Below are positions 5,324 through 14,572 of a stretch of DNA of 45,737 nt, piece by piece. The stretch is from positions 1 through 45,737 of the forward strand of contig JAGGXP010000023.1 of NCBI GenBank assembly GCA_021163005.1, given 5' to 3'. The stretch's first letter is position 1, and every line of letters starts with the position of its first letter. The notes beneath the pieces were generated by a model. It saw only the letters and a list, made by a program, of their open reading frames with translations, had not been told where the DNA came from and did no database searches. The position numbers were made by a program, and so were the translations under genes. The stretch comes from Candidatus Aenigmatarchaeota archaeon. GTDB lineage: Archaea; Aenigmatarchaeota; Aenigmatarchaeia; QMZP01; JAFGSV01.

Positions 5324-5551
5324 ATAGATATAACAAAACATGAGCTTGTGCCGAAGCATGAAATTCTTAGCGATAAAGAAAAGAAAGAAGTCATGGCCAA
5401 GTTCGATGTTAATGAATCACAACTTCCTAAGATAAGTATTTCTGACCCTGTCATGGAAACCATGGATGCAAGTCCCGGAGACATTGTGAGGATAACGAGG
5501 AACTCCAAAACAGCGGGAAAGGCCGTATATTACAGGGTTGTTGTGAAGTAG
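5324..5551 (+). CDS. rpoH: RNA polymerase subunit H (Rpo5), possible AUA start
   Basis: RpoH is the archaeal counterpart of the C-terminal domain of eukaryotic Rpb5. The conserved signature DITKHELVPKHEILS begins right after an ATA codon at 5324. The strong Shine-Dalgarno GAGGGTGA lies 7 nt before this ATA, an in-frame TGA sits at 5315-5317, and no ATG, GTG or TTG occurs before the GTG at 5348, which would remove the family-conserved DITKHEL. The best start is therefore ATA at 5324 (75 residues); a GTG start gives 67. SDPVMETMDASPGDIVRI and YYRVVVK complete the fold. It is followed 1 nt later by rpoB. Confidence 0.88.
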   Translation: MDITKHELVPKHEILSDKEKKEVMAKFDVNESQLPKISISDPVMETMDASPGDIVRITRNSKTAGKAVYYRVVVK

Positions 5552-5552
5552 T

Positions 5553-8500
5553 ATGGTTAGTGATGCAAAGTCCAAAAGCGCAGATATGGTTATGAACTTC
5601 ATCTCACTCTTCAAAGCAATAGAAAAAGAAAAGGGGTGGATGAACTTCCAGATAAATTCTTTCGACAAATTTGTGGATACAGGTCTTCAGAGCATAATAA
5701 ACGAGATAGGCACTGTGGATCTTGTCCCGGAGATGGGCGACGTCAAGCTGTCTTTCGGGAAGGTTGAGGTCGGTGACCCCTACCTGATAGAGGCAGACGG
5801 TTACAAGAGGTCCAAGGCTACCAAGAGTCCGCTTTATCCGAATGAATGCAGAATAAGGAACCTTACATATGCAGCTCCCATATGGGTGAACATAACACCT
5901 ATAGTGAACGGCGTACAGGAAAAGACGGAGAAGGTTCACATAGGCGATCTTCCTGTCATGGTGGGCTCCAAGCTGTGCTCGACATACGGGGTTTCAGAAA
6001 AGGAGCTTGTTGAGGCCGGTGAGGATCCAAGGGATGTCAAGGGATATTTCATTGTCAACGGCACTGAGAGGGCGCTCGTGCTCATAGAGGAAATCGCGGG
6101 GAACAAGCCTGTGTTTGAAAAGGGCGACGATGTCGTGACAGTCAGGGTGAATTCTGAGAGGAGCGGCTTCAAGCAGAGGCACCTCATAGAGAAAAGGCCT
6201 GAAGGGACACTCACGATATCGTTTGCCAACATAAGGCGCCTTTCGATTGTAACGCTTCTGAAAGCGCTTGGCCTGTCAACGGACAAGGACATATGCGACA
6301 ATGTGAGCAGCGACCCAAAAGTGCTCAACGACCTGTATGTTTCTCTTTACGAGTCAGAGCCCATAGACGAGGACGAGGCCATCGACTTCATAGGAAAGAA
6401 GCTCAAGGTCACAGAGGATTACAGAACCGAGAGAGTCAACCAGATACTTGACAGGTACCTGCTTCCGCACATAGGGCAGGAAAAGAAGGACAGGATGGCA
6501 AAGGCCCTTTACCTGGCAAGAATCATGCACAAGGTCATAGCTGTTTCGCAGGGCACAATACCGCAGGACGACATTGACCATTACAGCAACAAGAGGCTGC
6601 TCATGGGGGGCGAACTTCTCTCACAGCTGTTCAGGTCGGTTCTCCTTGGAAGGTGGGGCCTGATAGCAAAGATGACATACAACTACCAGAAGCTCACGAA
6701 GAGAGGACAGCAGCCGTCAGTTCAGGGAATAGTGGAAGCCAATGCTGTCACAAAGCAGATTCTTTCATCACTCGCAACAGGAAACTGGATAGGCGGAAGG
6801 ACAGGAGTCAGCCAGAGGCTTGACAGGAGCTGCTACGTAAAGTCCGTTTCCCACATCAGAAGCGTCGTATCACCGCTCACTACAACGCAGGAACATTTCA
6901 GCGCCAGGGAAATACATCCCACTGAATGGGGCAGGCTCTGCCCGGCAGAAACGCCTGAAGGAAGCTCGATAGGTCTGAGAAAGCACCTTGCCCTGCTGAC
7001 GGAAATAACGCCGGGGCTCACAGATGCTGGCAACGAGGCGCTTCTCAAGGCAGTCAAGGCGGAAATGGAAAAGTGCACCACAAAAGAGGTCAAGCATCCT
7101 TATGATGTCTACTTCAACGGCGACTTCATAGGAAAGACATCAGCTCCCGGAAAGGTTACTGAAAACATAAGGAAAAAGAGAAGGGCAGGGCTCATTAACG
7201 AGCAGCTCAACATATCCAAGCGTGACGAGTTCGCAGAGATAAGGATAAACACGGATACAGGAAGGGCGAGGAGACCGCTGCTTATACTTGAAAACGGGAA
7301 GCACAAGCTCAAGAGCGAGATAGTGCAGAAGATTATGAAAGGTGAGATAGACTCATCATACCTGCTCATACACGGCATAATGGAATATCTTGACGCAGAG
7401 GAGGAAGAGAATGCATATATAGCGCTCAAGCCTGAAAACATAACGCATGAGCACACGCATCTTGAGGTAACACCGTTCGCAATGCTCGGCCTGTCGGCAA
7501 GCCTGATACCCTACCCCGGGTACAACAGGGGCGACAGGATAAATTACGGCGCCAAGATGGTGGGCCAGTCCATAGGCATACCATCCACAAATTACCTTGT
7601 CAGGACAGACACTAAATTCAATACACTTGTTTACCCGGAAGCGCCGCTGATAGACACACACACATCGCAGGTCATGAGTGACTATCCCGGCGGCCAGAAT
7701 GTCGTTGTAGCTGTTATGAGCTGGGATGGGTACAACCTCAACGATGCCATAGTCATGAACAAATCCTCTGTTGAAAGGGGTCTTCTGAGGTCCATATACT
7801 ACAGGACATACGAAACCGAGAAGAAGCGCTACTGGGGCGGCCAGGAGGACGAGATAGGCGTGCCGCAGCCTGGCATCAAGGGTCACAGGGGCGAGGAGGC
7901 GTACAAGGACCTCGGACCGGATGGCATAATAAACCCGGAGACGCCTGTAGGATCAGATTCAGTTCTTGTGGGCAAGACGTCCCCGCTCAGGTTCCTTTCA
8001 GGCGAGGACTTCGCAGCAGGCGTGGAAAACCAGAGGGAGACATCCATAACAGTGAGGCACGGTGAAGGAGGGCTCGCTGACAAGATACTCATCTCAGAAA
8101 GCACGAACGGAAACCACATAATAAAGATAAGAGTCCGTGAGAGAAGAATCCCTGAAATAGGCGACAAATTCGCTTCGAGGCACGGCCAGAAGGGCGTAGT
8201 GAGCCTGATGGTGCCGCACGAAGACATGCCGTTCACGTCAAGGGGAGTGGTTCCTGACATAATATTCAACCCTCACGGCGTTCCCAGCAGGATGACCATG
8301 GGACAGCTGCTTGAGCTCATAGCTGGCAAAACCAAAGCCATGAGCGGCAAGGATATAAAGGGAACGGCATTCGAGCACATGAAGGAGAATGATATAAGGG
8401 ATCTTCTCCTCAAATCCGGCTTCCGCGACGACGGCAAGGAAATACTGTACGACGGAAGGACAGGAAAGGCGTACGAAGTGATGATATTCACAGGCATAAG

Positions 8501-8885
8501 CTTCTACCTCAAGCTGGACCACATGGTTGCCAACAAGATACACGCGAGGTCCCGTGGCCCTGTCACGCTACTCACGAGGCAGCCAACTGAAGGAAGGGCG
8601 AAGAGGGGCGGTCTGAGGCTCGGTGAAATGGAACAGCAGTGCCTTGTTGCGCACGGCTCAGCGCTGACACTTAAGGAGAGATTCGATTCCGACAGGGCCG
8701 TAATACCGTTCTGCAAGGAATGCGGAGTGATAGCAGTTCACGACAAGGCCAACAACAGGAGCTATTGCCCGCTTTGCAAAGACAGCAAGATAAAATGGGT
8801 GGAAACATCCTACGCATTCAAGCTTCTGCTGGACGAGATAATGTCCATGTCGATATATCCAAAACTTGAAATAGGTGATGCATGA
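5553..8885 (+). CDS. rpoB: RNA polymerase subunit B (Rpo2), unsplit
   Basis: A 1110-residue second-largest subunit. The unsplit form contrasts with the B'/B'' split of many methanogens and halophiles. Recognisable blocks include CPAETPEGSSIGL (about 465), DGYNLNDAIVMN in the hybrid-binding region, RHGQKGVVSLMVP near the active site, and LTRQPTEGRAKRGGLRLGEM near the C-terminus. A zinc ribbon, CKECGV...CPLC, lies at about 1052-1074. It starts 1 nt after rpoH and overlaps rpoA1 (GCATGATG), so translation is coupled. No intein or frameshift is seen. Confidence 0.97.
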   Translation: MVSDAKSKSADMVMNFISLFKAIEKEKGWMNFQINSFDKFVDTGLQSIINEIGTVDLVPEMGDVKLSFGKVEVGDPYLIEADGYKRSKATKSPLYPNECRIRNLTYAAPIWVNITPIVNGVQEKTEKVHIGDLPVMVGSKLCSTYGVSEKELVEAGEDPRDVKGYFIVNGTERALVLIEEIAGNKPVFEKGDDVVTVRVNSERSGFKQRHLIEKRPEGTLTISFANIRRLSIVTLLKALGLSTDKDICDNVSSDPKVLNDLYVSLYESEPIDEDEAIDFIGKKLKVTEDYRTERVNQILDRYLLPHIGQEKKDRMAKALYLARIMHKVIAVSQGTIPQDDIDHYSNKRLLMGGELLSQLFRSVLLGRWGLIAKMTYNYQKLTKRGQQPSVQGIVEANAVTKQILSSLATGNWIGGRTGVSQRLDRSCYVKSVSHIRSVVSPLTTTQEHFSAREIHPTEWGRLCPAETPEGSSIGLRKHLALLTEITPGLTDAGNEALLKAVKAEMEKCTTKEVKHPYDVYFNGDFIGKTSAPGKVTENIRKKRRAGLINEQLNISKRDEFAEIRINTDTGRARRPLLILENGKHKLKSEIVQKIMKGEIDSSYLLIHGIMEYLDAEEEENAYIALKPENITHEHTHLEVTPFAMLGLSASLIPYPGYNRGDRINYGAKMVGQSIGIPSTNYLVRTDTKFNTLVYPEAPLIDTHTSQVMSDYPGGQNVVVAVMSWDGYNLNDAIVMNKSSVERGLLRSIYYRTYETEKKRYWGGQEDEIGVPQPGIKGHRGEEAYKDLGPDGIINPETPVGSDSVLVGKTSPLRFLSGEDFAAGVENQRETSITVRHGEGGLADKILISESTNGNHIIKIRVRERRIPEIGDKFASRHGQKGVVSLMVPHEDMPFTSRGVVPDIIFNPHGVPSRMTMGQLLELIAGKTKAMSGKDIKGTAFEHMKENDIRDLLLKSGFRDDGKEILYDGRTGKAYEVMIFTGISFYLKLDHMVANKIHARSRGPVTLLTRQPTEGRAKRGGLRLGEMEQQCLVAHGSALTLKERFDSDRAVIPFCKECGVIAVHDKANNRSYCPLCKDSKIKWVETSYAFKLLLDEIMSMSIYPKLEIGDA

Positions 8886-11365
8886 TGGTGTCGAGGATAA
8901 AAGGCATAGAGTTCAAAATGCTTGACCCGGAGATGATAAAGTCATTGGCAGCAGTGAGAATAGTGACTTCAGACCTGTATGATGTCGACGGCTATCCTGT
9001 GGAAGGCGGCGTCATGGACCCGAGACTTGGCGTCATTGACCCCGGCCTTCACTGCAGGACCTGCGGCTCAGGCATAGGAGACTGTCCCGGCCATTTCGGA
9101 TACCTGGAGCTGGCCAAGCCCGTCATAAACATACTTTACACAAAAGCCATATACAAGCTTCTCAAAATAACATGCAGCAAATGCGGAAGGGTTCTTTCGA
9201 AACCCGAGGACAACAAGAAAAGCAAGGATCTCAGCCGCAACCCGCCGGGCAAGTGCCCCTACTGTGGTCAGGAGCAGGGAAAGATAAAGTTCCTCAAGCC
9301 CAATACTTTTTACGAAGACAAGGAAGAGATGTCTCCCGAGCACATCAGGGAATGGTTTGAAAGAATACCTGATGATGATCTCAAGAGGATAAACTTCAAG
9401 GGCGGGAGGCCTGAAAGCATGATACTTACTCTGTTCCCGGTTTCTCCTGTCACGACAAGGCCAAGCATAACACTTGAAAGCGGGGAGAAGTCCGAAGACG
9501 ACCTGACACACAAGCTCGTGGACATCGTCAGGATAAACCAGTCGCTGAGGGAGAACATGGACATAGGCGCCCCCGACTTCATAATCAACGACCTGTGGGA
9601 GCTTCTCCAGTACCATGTAACCACATACTTCGACAACGAGCTCACGGGAATACCGCAGGCAAGGCACAGGAGCGGGAGGCCTCTCAAAGGCATGATACAA
9701 AGGATGAAAGGCAAGGAAGGCAGGATAAGGGGCAACCTTCTCGGCAAGAGGGTGAACTTCTCTGCCAGGACTGTCATATCCCCCGACCCGAGGATATCGA
9801 TAAACGAGGTCGGCGTTCCTGATATTGTCGCAAAGGAACTCACGATAGAGGTTCCTGTCACGAAGCTCAGCATGAACGAGGTCAAGGAAGCCATAAAAAG
9901 GGACAGGGCTAACTACGCGAAGAGACCTGACGGCAGGAGAATAAAGATTTCGTCTGAAAACAAGGAAGAGATACTCGAAAACATAGCAGAAGGGTGGGTG
10001 ATTGACAGGCAGCTCAAGGACGGTGACATGGTGCTTTTCAACAGGCAGCCGTCTCTTCACAGACCGTCAATAATGGCTCATAAGGTAAGGGTCATGCCCC
10101 ACAAGACCTTCAGGATATCGCCTCAGGTGTGCCCGCCGTACAACGCAGACTTCGACGGCGATGAGATGAACCTTCATGCCCTCCAGACAGAGGAAGCCAG
10201 AGTTGAGGCTGCTGAGCTGATAAATGTAAAGAACAATCTCATATCGCCGAGATTCGGCGGTCCGCTGATAGGGCTTGACCTCGACCAGATATCCGGTGTT
10301 TACCTTCTTACGCGCTCGAAAAAGAAGTTCAACAGGAAAGAAACGAGTGCCATTCTGAGCAAAGCGGGTATAAAGATTGACCTGCCCGACGGCGTGGCCG
10401 AGTTCACAGGAAAGGAGATATTCAGCCTGCTCCTGCCAAAGGAACTCAACATGGAGTTCAAGTCCACATCCTGCAGGCAGTGCGACAGCTGCATAAAAGA
10501 GAAATGCGAATACGACTCATGGGTGAAGATAAAGAACGGAAAGCTGCTCACAGGTACAATAGACGCGGCAGCTGTTGGCGCATTCAAGGGCAAGATAATA
10601 AGCAGGATGCACGGCCTTGTCGATACAGACACCATCAGGAAATTCATAGACAATGCAGGAAGGCTGGGAGTCGCCTTCATGGGGCAGCGCGGATTCTCAA
10701 TAGGCATATCAGACCTTGACCTCAAGGACGACATAATGGAGCAGATAGGCAAAAGGATAGTGAAGGCCGAAAAGGAATCGAACGCGCTTATTGAGAAGTA
10801 CAACAACAAGGAGCTCGAGATTCTGCCCGGCATGACGGCATCGGAATCGCTTGAGACCCGCATACTCAACGTGCTCGCTGAAGGGCTGAACTCAACATCC
10901 GAGATAGTGAAGGAGCACGTCAAGGACAGCGACTTCATAGTCATGGTAAACTCAGGTTCAAAGGGCTCGCTTGTAAACCTCACACAGATGGCAGCGTGCG
11001 TCGGGCAGGAAGCCATACTTGGACAGAGGATAAAGAGAGGCTACTACAACAGAACGCTGCCGCACTTCAGGCAGGGTGACCTTTCAGCAGCAGGACACGG
11101 GTTCGTCAGAAAGGGGTTCAAGCAGGAACTCAGCCCGACAGAGCTGTTCTGGAACATAATGAACGGCCGTGAGGGACTCATGGACAAGTCACTGAGGACA
11201 AGGAAAAGCGGTTACATGCAGAGAAGGCTTGTCAACGCGCTTCAGGACCTTCGCGTGACCCCGAGCCTCGCTGTCAAGAACTCGAACGGTCACATAATAC
11301 AGTTCGTTGCGGGTGAGGACGGTGTGGACCCGTCAAAGTCCGAATGGGGGGATGTGCATGAATGA
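8885..11365 (+). CDS. rpoA1: RNA polymerase subunit A' (Rpo1N)
   Basis: The N-terminal part of the largest subunit, about 826 residues. The zinc-binding clamp [14 protein letters not shown] lies near residues 58-71 and CSKCG...CPYC near 98-125. The catalytic metal-binding motif [10 protein letters not shown] sits at about 419-428. [18 protein letters not shown] and [13 protein letters not shown] are the bridge and active-site surroundings. An extra [12 protein letters not shown] cysteine cluster (near 530) is present. The second ATG (8885) was chosen because GGTGAT gives better spacing. Its end overlaps rpoA2, the usual archaeal split point. Confidence 0.96.
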   Translation: MVSRIKGIEFKMLDPEMIKSLAAVRIVTSDLYDVDGYPVEGGVMDPRLGVIDPGLHCRTCGSGIGDCPGHFGYLELAKPVINILYTKAIYKLLKITCSKCGRVLSKPEDNKKSKDLSRNPPGKCPYCGQEQGKIKFLKPNTFYEDKEEMSPEHIREWFERIPDDDLKRINFKGGRPESMILTLFPVSPVTTRPSITLESGEKSEDDLTHKLVDIVRINQSLRENMDIGAPDFIINDLWELLQYHVTTYFDNELTGIPQARHRSGRPLKGMIQRMKGKEGRIRGNLLGKRVNFSARTVISPDPRISINEVGVPDIVAKELTIEVPVTKLSMNEVKEAIKRDRANYAKRPDGRRIKISSENKEEILENIAEGWVIDRQLKDGDMVLFNRQPSLHRPSIMAHKVRVMPHKTFRISPQVCPPYNADFDGDEMNLHALQTEEARVEAAELINVKNNLISPRFGGPLIGLDLDQISGVYLLTRSKKKFNRKETSAILSKAGIKIDLPDGVAEFTGKEIFSLLLPKELNMEFKSTSCRQCDSCIKEKCEYDSWVKIKNGKLLTGTIDAAAVGAFKGKIISRMHGLVDTDTIRKFIDNAGRLGVAFMGQRGFSIGISDLDLKDDIMEQIGKRIVKAEKESNALIEKYNNKELEILPGMTASESLETRILNVLAEGLNSTSEIVKEHVKDSDFIVMVNSGSKGSLVNLTQMAACVGQEAILGQRIKRGYYNRTLPHFRQGDLSAAGHGFVRKGFKQELSPTELFWNIMNGREGLMDKSLRTRKSGYMQRRLVNALQDLRVTPSLAVKNSNGHIIQFVAGEDGVDPSKSEWGDVHE

Positions 11366-12530
11366 ACAGATAAGCAAGACAAAACACCTCTACAGTCCGG
11401 AAGAGGCCATAGGCGTCATAGCGGCGCAGTCGCTGTCAGAGCCGGCAACGCAGATGACGATGCGTACATACCACTTCGCAGGCACTGCAGGCATACAGGT
11501 CACGCTGGGACTTCCGAGGATAATAGAAATATTTGATGCCAGGAAGGAGCTTGCAACGCCGACAATGGAGGTTTACCTCACAAAGGATTATCAGAGTGCC
11601 GGGAAGGCGAAAAAGGTTGCCGAAAACATAAAGCAGGTCAAGCTCAGGGACCTCGTTGTTTCGGATGTCATAGACCTCACGAATCTTGAGATAATAGCCA
11701 AGCTCGATTCCAAGATGATGAAAGATCTTGAACTGGACATTGAGAAAGTCAAGAAGGCCATAAAGCTCAAGAAAGTCAAAGTCGAAGGCGAGGGAAGCGA
11801 GCTGAGGGTGGCGAGCACCACCATTGACGTGAAAAACCTGCACAAGCTGAAGTACAAGCTCATGGAGCTTCACATAAAGGGCATAAAGGGTGTCTCGCAG
11901 GTCATCGTCAACAAGGACCGTGGAGAGTGGGTCATAAACACGCTCGGCTCGAACCTCAAGAAGGTGCTGAAAATAGAGGGTGTGGACCCATACAGAACGA
12001 AATGCAACAACATGTTTGAGATGCTGGATGTATTCGGAGTGGAAGCTGCAAGGAACACCATCATAGAGCAGGCGAAATACACGCTGGATGAGCAGGGCCT
12101 CAACGTGGACATAAGATACATAATGCTTCTCGCGGACCTCATGACGTTCACCGGAGAGATAAAGGCCATAGGCCGTTACGGAATAGCCGGTGAGAAGAAG
12201 TCCATACTCGCAAGGGCGGCCTTCGAGGAGACAAAGAAGCACCTCATTTCAGCTTCAATAAGAAACGACAGGGACGAGCTTTCTGGCATAGTGGAGAACA
12301 TAATGATGAACCAGGTCATACCGGCAGGTACAGGCTCATTCGACCTTGTTGGGCACATACCGAAGGAGCCAATGGCTGCAGCGAAACCTGAAACCAGCAA
12401 GCCGAAAAAATCCGCGGAGAAAGAATCCAAGAAGGTGGCGAAGCCCAAAGCCGTGAAAGCTGAGAAAAAGGTTCCTGCGAAGAAGGCAGCAAAAGCTAAG
12501 AAAACCGCTCCCAAAAAGACGAAGAAGTGA
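11358..12530 (+). CDS. rpoA2: RNA polymerase subunit A'' (Rpo1C) with Lys-rich tail
   Basis: The C-terminal part of the largest subunit, about 390 residues, starting [20 protein letters not shown] inside the 3' end of rpoA1 with GGGGGAT upstream. [18 protein letters not shown] is the trigger-loop region, and [14 protein letters not shown] follows. The conserved part ends near residue 337. It is followed by about 50 residues made almost only of Lys, Ala, Pro, Glu, Ser and Val ([29 protein letters not shown]), a histone-H1-like basic tail not normal for this subunit. The operon ends here: rpl30e, nusA and rps12/rps7, which often follow in archaea, are absent. Confidence 0.95.
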   Translation: MNEQISKTKHLYSPEEAIGVIAAQSLSEPATQMTMRTYHFAGTAGIQVTLGLPRIIEIFDARKELATPTMEVYLTKDYQSAGKAKKVAENIKQVKLRDLVVSDVIDLTNLEIIAKLDSKMMKDLELDIEKVKKAIKLKKVKVEGEGSELRVASTTIDVKNLHKLKYKLMELHIKGIKGVSQVIVNKDRGEWVINTLGSNLKKVLKIEGVDPYRTKCNNMFEMLDVFGVEAARNTIIEQAKYTLDEQGLNVDIRYIMLLADLMTFTGEIKAIGRYGIAGEKKSILARAAFEETKKHLISASIRNDRDELSGIVENIMMNQVIPAGTGSFDLVGHIPKEPMAAAKPETSKPKKSAEKESKKVAKPKAVKAEKKVPAKKAAKAKKTAPKKTKK

Positions 12531-13373
12531 TTATTTCCTGAACGCCAGCAGAGTCTCCTTTATGACTTCCGCGGCGAGGAGCGATGTCATGCCGGCTTCA
12601 TCATGGGGCGGGCATGTCTCCACGACATCAAAACCGACAACCTCCAATGTGCCAGAAAGCTTTTTTATCAGTTCCGCGTATTCCGTGAATGACAGGCCGC
12701 CGGGCGCGGGCGTCGAGACGCCGGGCGCAATCGCCGGGTCGAAGACGTCCATGTCAACGGTCAGGTAGACCGGCCCCTTTATACTGTATTTGAGCAGGTT
12801 TTCAGGAGTTTTTATGAAAGTGTTCTTCTTTGCGTATTCCCTCTCATCAGGGTCGTAGGAGCGCGCCCCGGTCTGTATTACCCTTCCCTTTCCGAGAATC
12901 TCGGAAATCCTGCGCATGACCGTGACGTGTGAATATTTGTTCCCAAGATACTCGTCCTTGAGGTCAAGGTGGGCATCGAACTGCAGCACATGCAGCTTTG
13001 GATGCTCCTTCAGCAGCGCCTTCACTACGGGCAGTGTGATTATGTGCTCCCCGCCCACTACGACGGGGAACTTCTGCCCGATGTCCTTTATTGTCGCTTC
13101 CAGCCGCTCCAGCGTCCTGTCCGTGTCTCCTGGAACAGTTATGAGGTTGCCGTAATCAAGCATCTTCAGGTCGGCAAGGTCCTTCTTTGAGTACCTGCTG
13201 TATGTCTCGAGGTTGTAGGACATCTTCCTTATCTCGTTTGGAGCTTCCCTGCTGCCGGTCCTGCCGGTACTGGTTCCGTCAAAGGGGACGCCGAGAAAGA
13301 CCACCTCGGCAGAGCTCAAACCGTAGTTGTTCCCCCAGAATTCCAGCGGATTCTCGACGTAAAGCTCGTCCAT
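12531..13373 (-). CDS. speB: agmatinase / ureohydrolase family enzyme
   Basis: About 280 residues of the arginase/agmatinase family, which hydrolyse agmatine (or a related guanidino compound) to putrescine and urea with a dinuclear Mn centre. Metal ligands lie in GGEHIITLP (His), QFDAHLDLKDEY (D-A-H-x-D) and TVDMDVFDPAIAPG (D-x-D). An upstream Met 12 codons earlier exists, but TTTAAA at 13395-13400 is 22-27 bp before the ATG at 13373, favouring a leaderless start there. Agmatinase in archaea supports putrescine/polyamine synthesis from arginine. It is convergent with the RNA polymerase operon. Confidence 0.85.
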   Translation of the reverse strand: MDELYVENPLEFWGNNYGLSSAEVVFLGVPFDGTSTGRTGSREAPNEIRKMSYNLETYSRYSKKDLADLKMLDYGNLITVPGDTDRTLERLEATIKDIGQKFPVVVGGEHIITLPVVKALLKEHPKLHVLQFDAHLDLKDEYLGNKYSHVTVMRRISEILGKGRVIQTGARSYDPDEREYAKKNTFIKTPENLLKYSIKGPVYLTVDMDVFDPAIAPGVSTPAPGGLSFTEYAELIKKLSGTLEVVGFDVVETCPPHDEAGMTSLLAAEVIKETLLAFRK

Positions 13374-13421
13374 ACTACTAAGAGCGCCGGCGGATTTAAA
13401 AAAAGCCATTCAAGGCAAATA

Positions 13422-13429
13422 TTTATAAG
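13422..13429 (+). promoter_or_regulatory. TATA box of the rpl6 operon
   Basis: TTTATAAG lies 41-48 bp before the L6 start, leaving a leader of roughly 20 nt that contains GGTGGG at 13461-13466 as ribosome binding site. Confidence 0.5.
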
Positions 13430-13469
13430 TATGCCTACAACTATTAGTTAATCTGTTAACGGTGGGTAT

Positions 13470-14018
13470 ATGCCTGAATATGAAATCGAAATACCGGAGG
13501 GGGTCGAGGTTTCCTCAGACGGGCCTGTGTTCAAATTCGCCGGCCCCAAGGGAGAGCTCAGCCGGGAATTCATGCATCCCAGGATAAAGATTGAGAAGAA
13601 GGGCGGGAAACTCGTGATAAAGTCCGAAGACGAGCGCAAGAACGTCAAGGCCGTGATGGGAACGTGGAGGGCCCACATGAACAACATGGTTACAGGCGTG
13701 ACAAAGGGGTGGACCGCATCGCTTAAGCTCGTCTACGCCCATTTTCCGGTAAAGCTTGAGCAGAAGGACGGGAAGCTCGTAATCAAGAACTTCATCGGCT
13801 CGAGGTCTGACAGGCAGGCTGAGGTGCTCGAAGGTGTCGAAATGAAGATTAACGGCGATGTAATCACGCTTTCGGGCATTGACAAGGAAAAGGTCGGGCA
13901 GAGCGCCGCCAACATAGAGCACGCAACGCATGTGAAAGGATACGACAGAAGGGTGTTCCAGGACGGCATATACCTTACCAAAAAAACATCACCGGCGGAG
14001 GATGGACAAAATGACTGA
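13470..14018 (+). CDS. rpl6: large ribosomal subunit protein L6 (uL6)
   Basis: A 182-residue protein with the two-repeat L6 fold. MPEYEIEIPEGVEV and FKFAGPKGELSREF begin repeat 1; WTASLKLVYAHFPVKL and IKNFIGSRSDRQAEVL begin repeat 2. The C-terminal VKGYDRRVFQDGIYL is the archaeal ending near the sarcin-ricin loop. It heads a small fragment of the spc operon (L6-L32e) and overlaps rpl32e by 8 nt; L19e, L18 and S5, which usually follow, are missing here. Confidence 0.96.
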   Translation: MPEYEIEIPEGVEVSSDGPVFKFAGPKGELSREFMHPRIKIEKKGGKLVIKSEDERKNVKAVMGTWRAHMNNMVTGVTKGWTASLKLVYAHFPVKLEQKDGKLVIKNFIGSRSDRQAEVLEGVEMKINGDVITLSGIDKEKVGQSAANIEHATHVKGYDRRVFQDGIYLTKKTSPAEDGQND

Positions 14019-14415
14019 AGGCATAATATCAAGGCTTCTTAAGCTCAGGAAAAAGAAAAAAGCGAAGAAGCCGAGCTTCAGAAGGCAGGAAGGCAACAAA
14101 TACAAGAGGCTCAAAGAGACATGGAGAAGGCCGAGGGGCAGGCACTCGAAGCTCAGAAAGGGCAAAAAATCCAGGGGCAAGAAGCCGTCAGCCGGCTACA
14201 GTTCTCCCAAAGCCGTGAGGGGACTCACGTCGAGAGGCCTCGAGCTTGTTTATGTTTCAAATGTGAACGACCTCAAAGCGGTGGATCCGAAAAGGCAGGA
14301 GGCCGTGATAAGGTCAGCTGTGGGCAGAAAAAAGAGGCTTGAGATAGCAAAAGAGGCAGAAAACCTTGGCATAACCGTGCAGAATGCCTACAGGGTAAAG
14401 GTTCGGGGTGCTTAG
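14011..14415 (+). CDS. rpl32e: large ribosomal subunit protein L32e
   Basis: About 134 residues, very basic N-terminus (KLRKKKKAKKPSFRRQEG). KRLKETWRRPRGRHSKLRKG and SAGYSSPKAVRGLTSRG are the L32e core, and the region ends AENLGITVQNAYRVKV. The ATG at 14011 is preferred over 14002 because GGCGGAGG (13994-14001) is then correctly spaced. Encoded between L6 and a Zn-ribbon protein in one operon. Confidence 0.95.
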   Translation: MTEGIISRLLKLRKKKKAKKPSFRRQEGNKYKRLKETWRRPRGRHSKLRKGKKSRGKKPSAGYSSPKAVRGLTSRGLELVYVSNVNDLKAVDPKRQEAVIRSAVGRKKRLEIAKEAENLGITVQNAYRVKVRGA

Positions 14416-14416
14416 C

Positions 14417-14572
14417 ATGCTGTTCAGCGGACGGTGCCACGTATGCGGAACGCAGGGAAAGCTGTGGAACAAGAAGCCGGAGATATGGCAGTGCCCGAAC
14501 TGCAAAAGCGTTTTCTCGAAATTCGGCCTGGTAGTGGAAACAGATGCCGAACAGGAAGACTTCTGGAGCTAA
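14417..14572 (+). CDS. 51-residue zinc-ribbon protein
   Basis: Begins MLFSGRCHVCGTQGKLWNK and continues IWQCPNCKSVFSKFG, ending in an acidic tail EQEDFWS. CxxC at 7-10 and 26-29 make a classical zinc ribbon. It starts 2 nt after the L32e stop, so it is in the ribosomal operon, and its stop overlaps the convergent asnB stop. A small ribosome-associated or transcription-related zinc ribbon is likely by context; the exact family is not recognised. Confidence 0.75.
   Translation: MLFSGRCHVCGTQGKLWNKKPEIWQCPNCKSVFSKFGLVVETDAEQEDFWS

Noticed and set aside
5553-8885. Intein or split in rpoB
   Set aside because: All conserved blocks run in one frame at normal spacing and total length is normal.
9068-10060. 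330-codon minus-strand frame inside rpoA1
   Set aside because: It is a shadow of the strongly conserved rpoA1 frame caused by its codon bias; no domain or promoter is visible.
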